From Gelidibacter sp039916245 (GTDB lineage: Bacteria > Bacteroidota > Bacteroidia > Flavobacteriales > Flavobacteriaceae), in the NCBI RefSeq assembly GCF_039916245.1, contig NZ_JBDSLS010000108.1:1-64000 (forward strand): a DNA stretch of 64,000 nt, in the 5' to 3' direction. This document shows, in pieces, positions 51,891 through 60,608 of this stretch (position 1 is the first letter of the stretch; every line of letters starts with the position of its first letter). The notes under the pieces were generated by a model. That model had not been told where the DNA came from. It ran no database searches and saw only the letters and a program-made list of their open reading frames with translations. Position numbers and translations under genes: made by a program.

Positions 51891-54341
51891 ATGAAAGAAT
51901 CTAATTTTTTAAGTCTTGACAGTTTGTCATTTCAAGAGTTTGATGAAAACTCGGAGTTAATTCCATTGATGACACCCGAAGATGAAGAGCAAATAAATAA
52001 CGAAGAATTACCAGCAACCTTACCTATTTTACCATTGCGAAATACGGTATTATTTCCAGGGGTTGTCATTCCAATCACTGCCGGAAGAGATAAATCCATT
52101 AAGTTGATTAATGAAGCCAATAAGGGCAGCAAAGTCATTGGCGTTGTTTCTCAAAAAGATGGCAGTATCGAAGATCCTGAAGGTAAAGATATTTACACAA
52201 CGGGTACAGTGGCCAGAATACTTCGTGTCCTTAAAATGCCTGATGGCAATACGACCATTATCATTCAAGGGAAAAAACGATTTGAAATTGATCAGGTCAT
52301 CACAGAGGAACCTTATATTACAGCAACCGTTAAAGATGTTGAAGAGGCGAAACCTGCTGAAGACAATGAAGAGTTTTCAGCGATTATTGAATCTATAAAA
52401 GATTTGGCGCTACAAATTATCAAGGAAAGTCCAAACATTCCATCAGAGGCGAGTTTTGCAATCAAAAATATTGAGAGCAATTCCTTTTTAGTGAACTTTG
52501 TATCGTCAAACATGAACCTTTCTGTTGATGAAAAGCAAAAGTTATTAGAAATCAGCAACTTGAAGGAGCGCGCATTGGCGACCTTAAAGTTTATGAACGT
52601 CGAATTCCAAAAATTAGCTCTTAAAAACGATATCCAGTCTAAGGTTCAGAGTGATATGAACCAGCAGCAGCGCGAATATTTCTTGCATCAACAAATGAAA
52701 ACCATTCAAGAAGAATTGGGTGGCGTATCTTACGATGAAGAGATTGATGAAATGAAAGCGCTTTCAAAAACCAAGAAATGGGATGACAAAGTTGATTCAC
52801 ATTTTCAAAAGGAATTGATGAAATTGCAACGGATGAATCCGCAAGTTGCCGAATATTCTATTCAAAGGAATTATCTTGATTTGTTTTTGGAATTGCCATG
52901 GAATAAATTCAGCAAGGATAAATTCGATTTAAAAAGAGCACAACGCATCTTAGATCGTGACCATTATGGGTTGGATGATGTAAAGAAAAGAATCATCGAA
53001 TATCTTGCCGTATTGAAATTGCGCAACGATATGAAATCGCCGATCCTTTGTTTATACGGACCTCCGGGAGTAGGGAAGACGTCTTTAGGAAAATCGATCG
53101 CAGAGGCTTTAGGTCGAGAATACATAAGAATGTCCTTAGGTGGTTTGCGTGACGAAGCAGAAATCCGCGGACACAGAAAAACTTATATTGGAGCCATGCC
53201 AGGACGTATCCTGCAAAGTTTGAAAAAAGCTGGCACTTCGAATCCTGTGTTTGTATTGGATGAGATTGATAAATTATCCAACAGTAATCAAGGTGATCCA
53301 TCTTCTGCGATGTTGGAAGTATTGGATCCTGAGCAAAATTCAGATTTTCACGATAACTTTTTGGAGATGGGCTATGACCTTTCCAAAGTCATGTTTATTG
53401 CAACGGCAAATAGTTTGAGCAACATTCAGCCAGCTTTATTGGATCGTATGGAAATCATTGATGTGACAGGGTATACCATTGAAGAAAAGGTAGAAATTGC
53501 CAAACGTCATTTATTGCCAAAACAATTGAAGGAGCATGGTTTAACCGAAGGGGACTTGAAAATAGCCAAACCACAATTGGAGAAAATTGTGGAAGGGTAT
53601 ACCAGAGAATCTGGCGTGAGAGGACTTGAAAAGCAATTGGCTAAAATGGTGCGCTATGCGGCCAAAAACATTGCCATGGATGAAGTCTACGATAAAAAGG
53701 TATCTAATGAAGTTATTATTGAAGTATTGGGTTCTCCACGAATGGAGCGCGACAAATACGAAAATAACAATGTGGCGGGTGTAGTGACAGGGTTGGCCTG
53801 GACACGAGTAGGCGGCGATATTCTATTTATTGAATCCATTCTGTCCAAAGGAAAAGGAACCTTGACCATAACAGGCAATTTAGGAACGGTTATGAAAGAA
53901 TCGGCCACCATTGCCATGGAATTCATCAAATCCAATGCTGCCGAATATGGGATCGACCCCGAAGTTTTCGAGAAATACAATGTACACATTCACGTGCCAG
54001 AAGGTGCAACTCCAAAAGATGGGCCAAGCGCTGGTGTCACGATGTTGACCTCATTGGTATCCTTGTTTACACAACGTAAAGTGAAAAATAGTTTAGCCAT
54101 GACAGGCGAAATTACGTTACGTGGTAAAGTATTGCCAGTTGGTGGTATTAAGGAGAAAATATTGGCAGCCAAACGTGCCCGCATCACAGAAATCTTACTT
54201 TCTGAAGATAATAGACGTGACATTGAGGAAATCAAACCTGAGTATTTGAAAGGGTTAAAATTCCATTATGTAACAGATATGAGTGATGTTATTAAAGAAG
54301 CACTTTTGGACGAAAAAGTCAAGAACGCTAAAACCTTATAA
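51891..54341 (+). CDS. lon: Lon protease (endopeptidase La)
   Basis: 816 aa ATP-dependent protease for misfolded and regulatory proteins. N-terminal LAN domain (ATLPILPLRNTVLFPGVVIP), a coiled coil around QQREYFLHQQMKTIQEELGG, Walker A G390PPGVGKTSLG, Walker B PVFVLDEIDKL, and the Ser-Lys dyad: Ser713 in PKDGPSAGVTM and Lys756 in GGIKEKILAA. Length normal. Next come porQ and cmk on the same strand, a gene order I recall from other flavobacteria. A terminator follows. Confidence 0.98.
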   Translation: MKESNFLSLDSLSFQEFDENSELIPLMTPEDEEQINNEELPATLPILPLRNTVLFPGVVIPITAGRDKSIKLINEANKGSKVIGVVSQKDGSIEDPEGKDIYTTGTVARILRVLKMPDGNTTIIIQGKKRFEIDQVITEEPYITATVKDVEEAKPAEDNEEFSAIIESIKDLALQIIKESPNIPSEASFAIKNIESNSFLVNFVSSNMNLSVDEKQKLLEISNLKERALATLKFMNVEFQKLALKNDIQSKVQSDMNQQQREYFLHQQMKTIQEELGGVSYDEEIDEMKALSKTKKWDDKVDSHFQKELMKLQRMNPQVAEYSIQRNYLDLFLELPWNKFSKDKFDLKRAQRILDRDHYGLDDVKKRIIEYLAVLKLRNDMKSPILCLYGPPGVGKTSLGKSIAEALGREYIRMSLGGLRDEAEIRGHRKTYIGAMPGRILQSLKKAGTSNPVFVLDEIDKLSNSNQGDPSSAMLEVLDPEQNSDFHDNFLEMGYDLSKVMFIATANSLSNIQPALLDRMEIIDVTGYTIEEKVEIAKRHLLPKQLKEHGLTEGDLKIAKPQLEKIVEGYTRESGVRGLEKQLAKMVRYAAKNIAMDEVYDKKVSNEVIIEVLGSPRMERDKYENNNVAGVVTGLAWTRVGGDILFIESILSKGKGTLTITGNLGTVMKESATIAMEFIKSNAAEYGIDPEVFEKYNVHIHVPEGATPKDGPSAGVTMLTSLVSLFTQRKVKNSLAMTGEITLRGKVLPVGGIKEKILAAKRARITEILLSEDNRRDIEEIKPEYLKGLKFHYVTDMSDVIKEALLDEKVKNAKTL

Positions 54342-54346
54342 ACGCA

Positions 54347-54373
54347 ACGGCAACAATTTGTTGCCGTTTTTGT
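54347..54373 (+). terminator. Intrinsic terminator of lon
   Basis: ACGGCAACAA pairs with TTGTTGCCGT, followed by TTTTGTTT, 6 bp after the stop. Confidence 0.92.
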
Positions 54374-54421
54374 TTGATTTAAAAATAAAGCAAACATATC
54401 AGCGTTTCAAGTAAGAAATAT

Positions 54422-54429
54422 TACTTTTG
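54422..54429 (+). promoter_or_regulatory. -7 element TACTTTTG of porQ
   Basis: A full TAnnTTTG match ending only 7 bases before the porQ ATG at 54437, so the transcript would have almost no leader. No TTG at the -33 spacing. Confidence 0.45.
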
Positions 54430-54436
54430 TCATTCT

Positions 54437-55456
54437 ATGGCCAAGAGGATTACTGTTTTATTCTTTGTTTTTTCGAACATCTCAGTTTTCGCGCAACTTG
54501 GTGGCGAATCCACGTACCAGTTTTTAAACTTGGTATCTTCGCCACGTCAGGCTGCATTAGGAGGAAAAGTCATTACTAATCTCGATTATGATGTGACCAG
54601 TGGCCTTTACAATCCAGCAACCATAAATCCTGAAATGGATAATCAATTGGCTTTAAACTACGCTAGTTATTTAGGCGGCATCTCTTATGGTACGGGCGCT
54701 TACGCCTATACTTGGGATCGGCACGTGCAAACATTTCATATTGGTATGACCTATATTAATTACGGTAAATTTGATGGATATGATCAAAACGGTGTTTCCA
54801 CCGGAACATTTACAGGTAATGAAGCGGCGTTGTCATTTGGATATGCATTGCGTATTCCGTATTCTGATTTTTATGTTGGTGTCAGCGGAAAATTGATAAC
54901 CTCAAAATTGGAGCAATACAATTCCATTGGCGGTGCGATTGATGCTGGAGTCATGTATATTAATGAAGATCTCGATTTTCATGCGGCCATATCTGTTAGG
55001 AATTTTGGAACGCAGTTTACGACTTATGCGGATCTGCATGAGAAATTACCACTTGAAGTCAATTTAGGACTTTCTCAAACCTTGCAACATGTGCCATTAA
55101 GATGGCATCTTACGTTTGATAATTTACAACAATGGCCCATAGGCTTTTCTAATCCAGCCAGAGCAACCACAGATTTAGATGGTATCCAGACCCAAGAAAA
55201 AGTGGGGTTTTTAAATGAAGTCATGCGTCATACGATTATTGGTGCAGAACTTTTTCCTGACCGAGGATTTAATCTGCGGTTGGGATATAATTTTAGACGT
55301 TCAGAAGAGCTTCGCATTGTGGATCAACGCAACTTTTCAGGACTTTCCTTTGGAATTGGCATCAAACTCAATACAATGCGTTTCAGTTATACACATGCGC
55401 GCTATACGAGTGCATCAAATACTAGTTTTTTTGGACTACAAATAGATTTACGATAA
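54437..55456 (+). CDS. porQ: Type IX secretion system protein PorQ
   Basis: 339 aa. Signal peptide TVLFFVFSNISVFAQ, then an outer-membrane barrel of the PorP/PorV-like fold: GGESTYQFLNLVSSPRQAAL, LGGKVITNLDYDVTSGLYNP, ASYLGGISYGTGAYAYTWD, and a C-terminal FFGLQIDLR. The N-terminal NLxxSPRxAALGG motif and genome place between lon and cmk identify PorQ, which helps form the T9SS attachment complex at the outer membrane in Porphyromonas and Flavobacterium. The window therefore comes from a T9SS-bearing organism. cmk starts 28 bp downstream. Confidence 0.88.
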   Translation: MAKRITVLFFVFSNISVFAQLGGESTYQFLNLVSSPRQAALGGKVITNLDYDVTSGLYNPATINPEMDNQLALNYASYLGGISYGTGAYAYTWDRHVQTFHIGMTYINYGKFDGYDQNGVSTGTFTGNEAALSFGYALRIPYSDFYVGVSGKLITSKLEQYNSIGGAIDAGVMYINEDLDFHAAISVRNFGTQFTTYADLHEKLPLEVNLGLSQTLQHVPLRWHLTFDNLQQWPIGFSNPARATTDLDGIQTQEKVGFLNEVMRHTIIGAELFPDRGFNLRLGYNFRRSEELRIVDQRNFSGLSFGIGIKLNTMRFSYTHARYTSASNTSFFGLQIDLR

Positions 55457-55484
55457 TTTAAATAGATTTCCGTTTCCACGGACA

Positions 55485-56180
55485 ATGAATATGAAAAAGA
55501 TTACGATTGCCATTGATGGCTTTTCATCCACAGGAAAAAGTACGGTCGCCAAACAATTGGCCAAAGCTTTAGGATATGTTTATGTGGATACTGGTGCCAT
55601 GTATAGGGCGGTGGCCTTGTATGCGATGCAAAACCAACTTATATCAAATGATCATTTTGATGTTGAAAAGTTAGTTTCAGTATTAAATAAGATAAAAATC
55701 AGCTTCAAATATAATGACATCTTAGGTTTTGCAGAAGTATATCTGAATGGAAAAAACGTTGAAAAAGAGGTGCGAACTTTGGAAGTATCACAAAGAGTCA
55801 GTCAGGTGGCTGAAATTTCTGCAGTACGAAAAATGTTAGTCCAGCAACAAAAGCAAATGGGGCAGGAGAAAGGTGTGGTTATGGATGGTCGTGATATCGG
55901 CACTGTAGTTTTTCCTGATGCAGAATTAAAGTTGTTTATGACCGCTTCCACAGAAACAAGAGCCGAAAGACGCTATAAAGAGCTGATTGAAAAAAATGAA
56001 AATGTGAGTTATGAAGATGTTTTGCATAATGTCGAATCCCGGGATTTGATTGACTCTACAAGAGAAGATTCTCCATTGGTGAAAGCTGACGATGCTATTG
56101 AAATTGATAATTCTAACTTGTCTTTGGATGCGCAGTTTGAGAAACTATTGGTTTTGGCACAAAATAAGATAAGTGAATAA
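55485..56180 (+). CDS. cmk: (d)CMP kinase
   Basis: 231 aa. The P-loop is in IAIDGFSSTGKSTVAKQLAK (residues 12-20), followed by VDTGAMYRAVALYAM, and VVMDGRDIGTVVFPDAELKL with the substrate-binding Arg and Asp. Phosphorylates CMP and dCMP. A second ATG six bases later (55491) is equally possible. It forms a likely two-gene unit with porQ, an order seen in related genomes (recalled). Confidence 0.97.
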   Translation: MNMKKITIAIDGFSSTGKSTVAKQLAKALGYVYVDTGAMYRAVALYAMQNQLISNDHFDVEKLVSVLNKIKISFKYNDILGFAEVYLNGKNVEKEVRTLEVSQRVSQVAEISAVRKMLVQQQKQMGQEKGVVMDGRDIGTVVFPDAELKLFMTASTETRAERRYKELIEKNENVSYEDVLHNVESRDLIDSTREDSPLVKADDAIEIDNSNLSLDAQFEKLLVLAQNKISE

Positions 56181-56189
56181 TAAGTTGGA

Positions 56190-56641
56190 TTGGATTTCTC
56201 TCGCAGAGGCGCTAAGACGCAAGAGTGTTTGTCGTGAAAAGGTTTTTTTGGGTAGTTGTGATGCGTTAATTTGAAGCTTAGTCAGTTTTTTTTCTCTCTG
56301 AATCTCTGTGGTATCTTCACGTATCTCTGTGTAACATCACATAGTAATTCGTGTAAATCCGTGAAATCTGTGTCAAAAAACTTGTATTATCAATGTTCCA
56401 TAGTGTTTTTGTAATTTCATCTATTGAAAAGCTATAACTCAAAGTTCCACAATGAAGTCACAAAGGTTCACAATGGAATTTTTAGAGAATCAGTGAATTT
56501 CACCCAAAATCAGTGTCATCAGCGTTCTATCTAAAAATATCAAATAATCAAAATCCAAATTCCAATAGGATTGTTCGAATTAATTCATGCAATAATGAGA
56601 TCAGTGAATTTCACCCAAAATCAGCGTCATCAGCGTTCCAT
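56190..56641. repeat. 450-bp mosaic of dispersed repeat words
   Basis: It contains TCTCGCAGAGGCGCTAAGAC (56198-), CTCTGTGGTATCTTCACG (56305-), a family-B-like AATTCGTGTAAATCCGTG then AAATCTGTGTC (reverse complement of the 15.1-18.6 kb core), GTTCCACAATGAAGTCAC, and two copies of ATCAGTGAATTTCACCCAAA at 56489 and 56600, each followed by ATCAG(T/C)GTCATCAGCGTTC. No gene is supported here. Confidence 0.75.
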
Positions 56642-56680
56642 TCATTATGATTAGGTGTGCAAACCAAACCATTACATATA

Positions 56681-56707
56681 GAAAAACGACCCAGAAGGTC
56701 GTTTTTT
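56681..56707 (-). terminator. Intrinsic terminator of the LysM gene
   Basis: AAAACGACC pairs with GGTCGTTTT around CAGAA. It lies 24 bp past the LysM stop on the minus strand and is T-rich on both strands. Confidence 0.88.
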
Positions 56708-56730
56708 CAATTAATAAATATACTGTGATT

Positions 56731-57108
56731 CTATAAATTCGGAATAATAAGTTCTTGATCAGGATGAATTAAATCCGGATTTTTCAAAATATCTGAATTC
56801 GCAGCAAAAATCTTTTGATATTTAGTAGGATCGCCATAATATTGTTTGGCTATTTTACTAAGAGTTTCACCTGATTTTACGGTATGTCTCGCAAAAACGG
56901 AAGTGTCTGCCACTTTTATATCTGCTTGAATGTCCGATGGATTCTCACCGCCAACAGCTTTGATTTTATCCCACAAAAGATTCTTTTCATATTGATTCTT
57001 TGCAGTTCCCTTTATTTTTAAGACTCCATTCTCTTCTGAGACATCCCCATTTTCAATGTTTAGTTGTTGTCCTAGGTCTAAAACACTTTGATACTTAGAT
57101 TTTACCAT
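56731..57108 (-). CDS. LysM-domain protein with BON-like N-terminus (Kbp/YgaU-like)
   Basis: 125 aa without signal peptide. Residues ~10-70 match the BON-like part of E. coli Kbp/YgaU (VSEENGVLKIKGTAKNQYEK, PSDIQADIKVADTS); residues ~73-122 are a LysM domain (HTVKSGETLSKIAKQYYGD, then IFAANSDILKNPDLIHPDQ). E. coli Kbp is a cytoplasmic K+-binding protein, so a sensing rather than cell-wall role is possible here. Single gene with terminator. Confidence 0.88.
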   Translation of the reverse strand: MVKSKYQSVLDLGQQLNIENGDVSEENGVLKIKGTAKNQYEKNLLWDKIKAVGGENPSDIQADIKVADTSVFARHTVKSGETLSKIAKQYYGDPTKYQKIFAANSDILKNPDLIHPDQELIIPNL

Positions 57109-57243
57109 GATATTGAGTTTTTAAGATTAATTATGTGTCTTGTAAATATAATATATTCGCAATCAAAACGATAACACTATCAATTCAAATTTTAACCAAT
57201 ATAAAAAAAACCTAATCCTCATGAATTTAGAGGTTTATATTTT

Positions 57244-57274
57244 TTGTAAATAAGAAAATTATATTGTATTTTTG
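57244..57274 (+). promoter_or_regulatory. rpsA promoter TTG-N20-TATTTTTG
   Basis: TTG at 57244-57246 and TATTTTTG at 57267-57274, full consensus with a 20-base spacer. It leaves a leader of ~118 nt before ATG 57397, long enough for autoregulation. Confidence 0.75.
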
Positions 57275-57396
57275 CACTCCTTTTAGCGATACCTGTGGAA
57301 GATAAAAGGAATGAAACATAAAATTATATAACACTTCTGTGTGTTAGTCGCATAAAACTTCCTAAAACACCCAGAATACAAATTAGTATTCAGCAA

Positions 57397-59247
57397 ATGT
57401 CTGAAAAAGAAACAAACCCAGAAGTAGTATCTACAGAAAACACAGTAGAAACTCAAACTACTGAAAAAGCAGCTCCTAAAGTATCAGAAGCGCAAGCAAA
57501 CCCTGAAAAATTCCTAGCAGAATTCAACTGGCACAATTACGAAGAAGGAATTGAGCAAGTAGATGACAAAAAACTACAGGAATTTGAAAAGTTAGTATCA
57601 GAAAATTTCGTGGATACCCTTGATGATGAAGTTGTTGAAGGTGTAGTGATCCATATTACTGATCGTGATGCTATTATTGACATCAACGCAAAATCGGAAG
57701 GTGTAATTTCTCTTAACGAGTTCCGTTACAACCCGAATTTAAAAGTTGGCGACAAAGTAGAAGTATTAATTGATGTACGTGAAGATGCTAACGGACAGTT
57801 GGTGTTATCTCATCGTAAAGCTAGAGTAATCAAAGCTTGGGATCGTGTAAACAATGCGCATGACACTGGCGAAATCGTAAACGGTTTTGTTAAATGTCGT
57901 ACAAAAGGTGGTATGATCGTTGACGTTTTTGGTATCGAAGCGTTCTTACCAGGATCACAAATTGATGTGAAACCTATTAGAGATTACGATCAGTACGTTA
58001 ATAAAACAATGGAATTTAAAGTTGTGAAAATCAACCACGAATTCAAAAACATTGTGGTTTCTCATAAAGCGCTTATTGAAGCGGATATTGAAGAGCAGAA
58101 AAAAGAAATCATCAGCCAGTTAGAAAAAGGACAAGTATTAGAAGGTGTTGTTAAAAACATTACTTCTTACGGTGTCTTTATCGATCTTGGTGGTGTAGAT
58201 GGATTGGTTCACATTACTGACCTTTCTTGGTCACGTATCAACCATCCAAACGAAATTGTTGAATTGGATCAAAAACTTAACGTTGTTATCCTTGATTTTG
58301 ATGAAGATAAATCAAGAATCCAATTAGGTTTAAAACAATTGAGCAAACATCCTTGGGAAGCTTTAGGCGAAAACGTAAAAGTTGGAGACAAAGTAAAAGG
58401 AAAAGTTGTTGTTATTGCTGATTACGGTGCATTTATTGAAGTAGAAGAAGGTGTCGAAGGCTTAGTTCACGTAAGTGAAATGTCTTGGTCAACCCATTTA
58501 CGTTCTGCTCAAGATTTCGTAAAAGTAGGTGATGAAATTGAAGCGGTTATTTTAACTCTTGATAGAGAAGACCGTAAAATGTCATTAGGTATCAAACAAT
58601 TGACGCCAGATCCATGGACTGATATTACCAACAAATACCCAGTAGGTTCACGCCATACAGGTATTGTACGTAACTTCACTAACTTTGGTGTGTTTGTAGA
58701 ATTGGAGGAAGGTATTGACGGATTGATTTATATCTCTGATCTATCTTGGACTAAGAAAATCAAGCATCCAAGTGAGTTCTGTAATGTAGGTGATACATTA
58801 GATGTTGTGGTATTGGAATTAGATGTTGACGGACGTAAATTAAGTTTAGGTCATAAACAAACTACTGACAATCCTTGGGACAAATACGAAACTGAATTTG
58901 CTCTAGGTACTACGCATACAGCAGAAATTTCTGAAATGGTAGATAAAGGTGCAACTGTTGAGTTTAACGAGGATATCGTTGCTTTCGTACCGGCACGTCA
59001 TTTAGAAATGGAAGATGGTAAAAAATTGAAAAAAGGTGACACTGCTGAATTCAAAATTATTGAGTTCAATAAAGAATTCAAACGTGTTGTTGCTTCTCAT
59101 ACTGCTATCTTTAAAGAAGAAGAGATTGCTAACGTAAAAGCTGCTGTTGCAAAACAAGAAGCTACTCAAGCAGAAGCAAAACCAACACTTGGTGATGCTA
59201 ATGATACTTTACAAGCTCTTAAAGACAGAATGGAAGGGAAAATATAA
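57397..59247 (+). CDS. rpsA: 30S ribosomal protein S1
   Basis: 616 aa with an acidic/Thr-rich N-terminal extension (~45 residues) and six S1 repeats, for example GVIHITDRDAIIDINAKSEG, GVVKNITSYGVFIDLGGVDG, GKVVVIADYGAFIEVEEGVEG, GIVRNFTNFGVFVELEEGID. It binds mRNA and brings it to the 30S subunit, which matters more in a phylum that hardly uses Shine-Dalgarno pairing. The long leader may carry the autogenous control site; a small hairpin (ACACTTCTGTGTG) is visible there. It has its own terminator. Confidence 0.97.
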   Translation: MSEKETNPEVVSTENTVETQTTEKAAPKVSEAQANPEKFLAEFNWHNYEEGIEQVDDKKLQEFEKLVSENFVDTLDDEVVEGVVIHITDRDAIIDINAKSEGVISLNEFRYNPNLKVGDKVEVLIDVREDANGQLVLSHRKARVIKAWDRVNNAHDTGEIVNGFVKCRTKGGMIVDVFGIEAFLPGSQIDVKPIRDYDQYVNKTMEFKVVKINHEFKNIVVSHKALIEADIEEQKKEIISQLEKGQVLEGVVKNITSYGVFIDLGGVDGLVHITDLSWSRINHPNEIVELDQKLNVVILDFDEDKSRIQLGLKQLSKHPWEALGENVKVGDKVKGKVVVIADYGAFIEVEEGVEGLVHVSEMSWSTHLRSAQDFVKVGDEIEAVILTLDREDRKMSLGIKQLTPDPWTDITNKYPVGSRHTGIVRNFTNFGVFVELEEGIDGLIYISDLSWTKKIKHPSEFCNVGDTLDVVVLELDVDGRKLSLGHKQTTDNPWDKYETEFALGTTHTAEISEMVDKGATVEFNEDIVAFVPARHLEMEDGKKLKKGDTAEFKIIEFNKEFKRVVASHTAIFKEEEIANVKAAVAKQEATQAEAKPTLGDANDTLQALKDRMEGKI

Positions 59248-59249
59248 TT

Positions 59250-59272
59250 GAATTCCTGCGCAGGCAGGAATC
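59250..59272. repeat. Palindromic GAATTCCTGCGCAGGCAGGAATC repeat
   Basis: Core AATTCCTGCGCAGGCAGGAAT just after rpsA; sister in style to TCATTTCCGCG... at 49.2 kb. It forms a hairpin upstream of the true terminator. Confidence 0.6.
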
Positions 59273-59298
59273 TATTATAATTCTCAACATAATAAAAG

Positions 59299-59333
59299 GA
59301 AAGCCTTCAACATCACGTTGAGGGCTTTTTTTA
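59299..59333 (+). terminator. Intrinsic terminator of rpsA
   Basis: AAAGCCTTCAAC pairs with GTTGAGGGCTTT (one G-T pair) around ATCAC, followed by TTTT. Confidence 0.9.
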
Positions 59334-59451
59334 TTTTAAAAGTCGGCATATCAATAATTTGGCTCAGTTCTGCCAATTCTGATAGAAGAACAATGCAATT
59401 AAACTTCAATTTCACAACAAACATCTCCACAACTAAACAAGTGAAAAACCA

Positions 59452-59481
59452 TTGCACACTTGAATTTTTATCCTAAATTTG
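59452..59481 (+). promoter_or_regulatory. pyrR promoter TTG-N19-TAAATTTG
   Basis: TTG at 59452-59454, 19-base spacer, TAAATTTG at 59474-59481, a full consensus match; leader ~20 nt to ATG 59506. That leader is too short for a PyrR-type attenuator upstream of pyrR itself. Confidence 0.72.
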
Positions 59482-59505
59482 TAAACCAAATCCGTTTGGA
59501 AAACT

Positions 59506-60045
59506 ATGAGCCAAAAAGTTCTACTTAACGCAAAAGAGGTAAACATCATTCTTCATCGATTGGCTTGTCAACTGATTGAAAAACACAACGACTTTTCTAA
59601 TACCGTTCTTATTGGGATTCAGCCCCGTGGCAAATATTTGGCCAACAGGTTAACCCAAATTTTAAAGGACGACTATAGCATTAAAAACATTCAATTAGGA
59701 CTCTTGGACATCACTTTTTTTAGGGATGATTTCCGTCGTGGAGAAAAACCTTTGGAAGCCAATACCACTGAAATTAATTTTATTGTCGAGGATAAAAACA
59801 TTGTCTTTATTGATGATGTGCTTTATACAGGACGAAGTATTCGTGCGGCTTTAACAGCCATTCAATCTTTTGGAAGACCTAATGAAATTGAATTATTGAC
59901 CTTAATCGACCGACGATTTAGCCGACATTTACCAATTCAGCCCAATTACCGAGGACGCCAGGTAGATGCCATCAATGAAGAAAAAGTGAAAGTGAACTGG
60001 GTTGAAAATGGAGGAGAAGATGCTGTTTATTTAGTTAACAATTGA
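59506..60045 (+). CDS. pyrR: PyrR: pyr regulator / uracil phosphoribosyltransferase
   Basis: 179 aa. The PRPP-binding loop VFIDDVLYTGRSIRAALTAI is intact, as are LIGIQPRGKYLANRL and DITFFRDDFRR. In Bacillus PyrR binds pyr mRNA to cause attenuation and has weak UPRTase activity. Here it is first in a unit with a 116-aa gene and pyrB, so pyrimidine control fits, but I see no anti-terminator/terminator pair before pyrB; the gap carries repeats instead. Confidence 0.94.
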   Translation: MSQKVLLNAKEVNIILHRLACQLIEKHNDFSNTVLIGIQPRGKYLANRLTQILKDDYSIKNIQLGLLDITFFRDDFRRGEKPLEANTTEINFIVEDKNIVFIDDVLYTGRSIRAALTAIQSFGRPNEIELLTLIDRRFSRHLPIQPNYRGRQVDAINEEKVKVNWVENGGEDAVYLVNN

Positions 60046-60047
60046 CC

Positions 60048-60398
60048 ATGACGAGTGAAGAATTATTTCAAATAGATAAGAAAATCTCCGAAAATGGCGA
60101 TGAAGTGATCGTGTCTTTTGGAGCTTTTGATGGTTTGGATGAAATTCATCGCGTAGATGCCATGATGTTTGATAATATTTCTGAAGACGTTGGCCGATAT
60201 GATGGCCATGAAGTAAATATGGAGGATACGGATGGACGTCTTTTTGCCTATGGCAGAAATGCCGAAGAACTATTTAAGTTGATGCAACCAATTTTACTGC
60301 AATTTGACTTTTTACAAAAAGCGATGGTGTATTTGCGTTTCAATAATGAAGACGGTTCGCATAGTGAACTTGAGTTTAGATTAGAGGAAGTTGCGTAG
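60048..60398 (+). CDS. Unrecognised 116-aa acidic protein between pyrR and pyrB
   Basis: It starts at ATG 60048, two bases after the pyrR stop (a TTG at 60042 would overlap pyrR). The protein, MTSEELFQIDKKISENGDEV onward, is acidic and soluble, with beta-like HRVDAMMFDNIS and helix NAEELFKLMQPILLQFDFLQ. No family named. Its tight coupling to pyrR suggests shared expression; a role in pyrimidine control is unproven. Confidence 0.75.
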   Translation: MTSEELFQIDKKISENGDEVIVSFGAFDGLDEIHRVDAMMFDNISEDVGRYDGHEVNMEDTDGRLFAYGRNAEELFKLMQPILLQFDFLQKAMVYLRFNNEDGSHSELEFRLEEVA

Positions 60399-60565
60399 GA
60401 AGTGGGCAGAGGAAAGAATATAGAAGATAGAAGATAGAATATAGAGGGTAGAATGTAGAGTAAACGAAATAGAAATTGCCTGCCCGTCCGTAGCTTTAGC
60501 GAAGGCTGGAAGTCGAAAATGAACTTGAAACCTTGAATTCTGAACCTTGAACTTTAATCGCGTTG
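60399..60565. repeat. Repeat mosaic between the 116-aa gene and pyrB
   Basis: Iterated AGAAGATAGAAGATAGAATA words, then CCTGCCCGTCCGTAGCTTTA and GCGAAGGCTGG (a recurrent family, partner fragment at 24984-24995), then AACCTTGAATTCTGAACCTT. It occupies the place where a pyr attenuator could be expected. Confidence 0.7.
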
Positions 60566-60608
60566 AGTAAGAATAAAAAATAGAAATAATCAATAAATAA
60601 CACCTACA

